From: Sipunculus nudus
Lineage: Eukaryota > Annelida > Sipuncula > Golfingiida > Sipunculidae
NCBI GenBank assembly: GCA_026874595.1
Contig: CM049309.1
Coordinates: 12,142,576 to 12,206,575 of the forward strand
DNA length: 64,000 nucleotides
Direction of reading: 5' to 3'
The notes below the pieces were generated by a model. The model had not been told where the DNA came from, did not search any database, and saw only the letters and a program-made list of their open reading frames with translations. Positions 60,176 through 64,000 of this stretch are shown here, piece by piece. The first letter of the stretch is position 1. The number at the start of each line of letters is the position of its first letter. Position numbers and translations under genes: made by a program.

Positions 60176-63100
60176 ATAATACCAGACTGATTCCACAGTT
60201 AGTATATAACTTAAGAAGTTCAAAATTCACCGCAGTATTTAATCAAGAGTATCTCAGATTGATCTGAGAATCAAGGACCTTCAATAAAATATATGCGAGT
60301 CTGTCTCTAATCAAAGAAAATAATATTTGCCATGATCAACATAACTTTGAACAACATTACTATTAAGGACACTGAAAGTCACTTAAGTGTTATACCGTAA
60401 TTCTTTATCATCATAATTATTACGATAATAATACCTCTTATTATACATTATTATAAAGAACAGACAATTATACCAACTTTTATTTATTTTCTACAGAAAA
60501 CAGGCATTGTTCTCTTTAAATACATGTCTGCTTTAATTTTTTAAAAAGCTTGCATTTTTTCTTGAATATATATCAATTATAAACTCTGATATTCAGCATC
60601 TATCTTTAGATGCAGTTTCCCATACAGAACATTTTCAGGTGTAAAAATCTCACACTGTTAGACAACACTTGCAATTTATTTAGTCAATTTACGTCCTTAG
60701 CAGACAGAAAATGGATTATAAATACACATTCCACATCAATGGTGGTGAATTACTACAGCAAAAAGGCAGAGATGACATAAGAAATTTTTTTGTGACATCC
60801 TGTCACAGTCTTTATGAGTCAGTTTAATCGGCAAATGAGCACCTGTTACGGTAGACCACACTGTGAACACATACAGAGCCCGGACAGCTCACGGTACACT
60901 CTGTGTATGCCTTGACCCACTGACACAGTGCCTGCTATTTATAAACATAACCCTGTTTTGTATCATTTATTATCACAGGAAACCTGGTTTTCTGTACAAC
61001 CCTCCCTCAATTCATAAACACCAGTCCTGCTTTTAAATAATGTTACATATTTTGATAAAGAACATAATATATATTTACGCATAACAATTAACTATTAATG
61101 ACCTTCTCATAGTCCCTTTCACACCTATCATATGCTTTCAGTTTCAGCCACCATATGAATTATAGGGCAAATGAATAATGTAATACATCAATACACACAA
61201 AATATACCTTTTGTATGATAACATCATGTCAATGATGATGGAGTGAATATTATAAATATATGCTGATAGCAGATATCATAAATACTGGTCGAGGTTAACT
61301 GAGATTCTGAACTGACATGCTGAACAGATATATAACATCTTTACAGGATGATTTTCTGATATCTATAGTTATATAAATATAGTATGGTATGAACTCCGGA
61401 CTGGTGGTTACAATACTGTGGCTTTCAACAAGTCCCCCAAAGCCCCTTTGACTAGTTCAGGATCTGTTGAATGAATCTGTCGATTGGTTGTACCTGGTGC
61501 AAAGGTGTTACCGCATGTTATGATCTACGAGTGTAATGTTTTAATCTACCTTTAAACTTCTATCTTTAAGAGTAGACAAATCAAAAAGTACAGACCATAT
61601 TTTCTAAATTTGGTGGAATGTAGTGGTATCTAGAAGGACTGAATAAAATTTTGAATTGGATTCTTGATAACACACCCCCAGGGATTACCTCTCTCTATAC
61701 CTTAATATTGCTTCAAATCCCTTAGGAGTATGAATGATATTAAATCATGTTTCCTCAGTCAGCTGACTGTTTCAGTGTATTATATGTCTAACCACTTTGA
61801 CATAAACTAGGGTTTCAACTGCATCCAGGCATCCTGTTCAGGAAATGTGTTTTTTAAGATTCATGCAGGTCTTAATTTTCAGCCTTGGTGGATTTATATT
61901 GCTTACTCTGTTGGGTGCTCCTTAAAAAAAATAAATTTATTTCAGATATTGGTAAACTGCAGTTTTTTTTATGATTCATATGGTATATAATATATAATAA
62001 ACTTATGACTATGTGAAGACTTCAGCCTGGATCCAGGAACTACAATATTTCACAGAATACTTGCTACGTCCTTATCCAACAAGTATTGTGGTATTTATTT
62101 GTTAATTACAAAGAACCAGAGCTGTCAGGTTGAGCCCCTTATTGACATGCTGTCTCTGCTGAAGGATTGACTAAGCTTTAATTCAAACAAGATCAGAGCA
62201 TAAAGCACATGACTAAACTGAAAAATTATATCATTTTTTATATGCAAGCTAGGAAACGACAAAAGAGCTGCAGACACAAATTCTCTAATTAAACAGTTAT
62301 GCGTTTACCTTGTACCTATCAACAACAGCTAAAAATACACCAGTCTGGCCATTAAGACTCCATTCATACCACTTTTAGCCCACCCAGCCATACTTCTAAC
62401 ATTGAACATACAGAGTTTAGTAGTTCATGTTTATTCTATTGTGAAAGCAAATGAAACACTTCTGATTTTCAAAGCCGGTTGCCAAATTGCCTATTTTATA
62501 AAGCTAACACAATGATTGAATCGGCTGTGACACATCAATGTTGATAGTCTTTAGGGAAATAAACTGCCGTTATGGGCAACATGGCAATTATTGGGGTTTG
62601 TGTGAATTAAAGTCTCCATATTGGTACAAGTACTTCACATGTACTGTGAATGAAGTTTACAGACTTACTTGCTCATAAGCAAGATTTTGTTAAGTACATA
62701 TGAACACATGCTGGACTTCCTCACTGTGGAGATTTTGACCAGATTACCATTAAGGTGATTGTGGTATTTCACTAACATCTTGAGATTTCAATAATTGCAT
62801 TAACAGTCATTTCCCTACCGTTGTCTTCTCCCGCTCATGTATAACCAAGGTCAGATGAGCAAAATATGTTTTACACACCGTTAATTAACAAAAAGAATGT
62901 CATACACCTGTGAGCTTCTATTATAAACTTTAATATTACATATCCATATCCAATAGGATATCACAAGTACTGAATCTCTGAGCTCCTGAATTCTTTACAA
63001 ATCCCATTATCGTTGTTCATAGTGTAAGTAGTGGAAGGTGCTTTTTTAATTTAAGGTACATGGCTGCACATAAGATCCTTTCCGTGATTTTAACTGAGAA

Positions 63101-63848
63101 TTCCTTCAGCAGTCTCCTCCTTTAGTCTACATTCATTCAGAGTAGAGGTTGAGGTGCCTGGGAACTGGCACCCTCCCAAAGACAGGGTGTTAAGAAAATA
63201 GGAGCACTTTGGCACTCAACACCAGACACCAGAACCATGGTGCCAAATGATTGGTTTTACATATACATGTACAGTATCAGTGAAGAAACATGTCAGCTGT
63301 ATCGTGTCTGAACTCTCCCATCATTCACATGATTTTTCACATTTCACACATATGTACCCTAAATTTCACAGAGAAATGGGCCAACTGTGTCATGTTGAAA
63401 CTCAGCTGTCTTACATAATTACTACTTCACAAATAATAACAATAGATAGATGAGGGGAAAAGGGTTGTAACTGATCATTTCTGTAGTATAACTTGAAACC
63501 TACTTTTTTTCAAACAAACCATACTGAGGGCATTGATTTTTATGGTATTCATATATACAACACATAAATTCAAAATTCAATCATTTACATACTGATCCAT
63601 GTATGTTCTTGCTCAGCTGTCAATATTTTATCAACTAAACAAAACATCATCTCACATTAAGATAACACTAACACAGACATTCAGAAACACACTAGTGCAA
63701 GTGTTCTAAGACTGAAACAGAAGCTACCGTCTGTGAAACAAACCATAGAAGACAGGGAGGCAATAAAGTTGTCAAATCAGAAAAGAGCTGATAACAGCTA
63801 AAAGGCAGTGTCTGTTTGAAGTTCCATCCTGAAACCTTACTCTAGCAG

Positions 63849-63930
63849 CCCCCCCCCCCCCCAAAAAAAAAACAAGTAAAACTACCCCAGCCACCCTACA
63901 ACCCCCCCCCCCCCCCAAAAAAAAAAAAGA
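63849..63930. repeat. Duplicated C-run/A-run module
   Basis: Two copies of a C15-A10 type run separated by about 40 bp; probably a slippage or duplication product. Confidence 0.8.
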
Positions 63931-64000
63931 ATTAAAAAAGAGAAACCACACTGGGTTAAATACACCCCCCAGGTCAGACAGCAAGACAACGGGTAAAAAA

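Larger units (their letters stand above)
56883..64000. other. Non-coding DNA upstream of the receptor exons
   Basis: No supported exons. It contains a repeat of 'GTTCTAATTAATTATA' (58,150-58,200), a diverged element around 58,985-59,145 ending 'GTCCCGTCCTCGATGGGCAT', the dispersed repeat at 59,945-60,175, and C15/A10-type duplicated homopolymers near 63,849-63,930. A 64-codon frame starting at 59,717 (minus) ends near a possible donor but in the wrong phase for exon A. Confidence 0.45.

Overview
This window is eukaryotic: AT-rich, gene-sparse, with GT-AG introns, microsatellites and degenerate dispersed repeats. The best-supported gene is a nuclear receptor of the NR1F family (HR3/ROR). Its DNA-binding domain reads like the protostome HR3 form and the repeats look molluscan, so the likely source is a lophotrochozoan, probably a bivalve. 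The species is not established.

Layout. (1) 1-15,000: a plus-strand gene with three exons at 5,607-5,790, 10,876-10,910 and 12,117-12,469. It encodes a small single-pass membrane protein that I cannot name; its 5' end is not found. Its long first intron holds a tRNA-derived SINE and diverged repeats. (2) 15,000-23,200: repeat territory. It contains a 36-bp minisatellite and a 4-kb satellite of about 29 units (143 bp in its homogeneous core), nearly every unit with a CTCF-like core. (3) 25,522-29,950: a minus-strand gene with one large 1.87-kb exon, two short exons and a probable 5' UTR exon. It encodes a basic, Pro/Ser-rich, repeat-containing protein with a degenerate IQ-like motif; it is unrecognised and its 3' end is not found. 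(4) 30,000-37,500: intergenic DNA and probable receptor 3' UTR, with AGGTCA-rich repeats. (5) 37,514-52,492: nine coding exons of HR3/ROR on the minus strand. They join in phase without a stop over 424 codons (two zinc fingers, hinge, complete ligand-binding domain with AF-2 helix). (6) 52,493-64,000: the 5' flank or a long 5' intron of the receptor, with one candidate 25-nt exon.

The most striking structure is inside the receptor. The 3' edge of the first ligand-binding-domain exon, with its 5' splice site, is tandemly repeated into the intron as a 66-bp unit, giving 23 near-identical splice donors in a row. Because 66 bp is 22 codons, the first two extra donors would add 22 or 44 in-frame residues; a stop in the next unit ends the open frame. 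A second notable structure is the CTCF-like satellite between the plus-strand gene and the minus-strand genes. Two small DNA-transposon-like elements with inverted termini, one with an exact 8-bp target duplication, lie in an HR3 intron.
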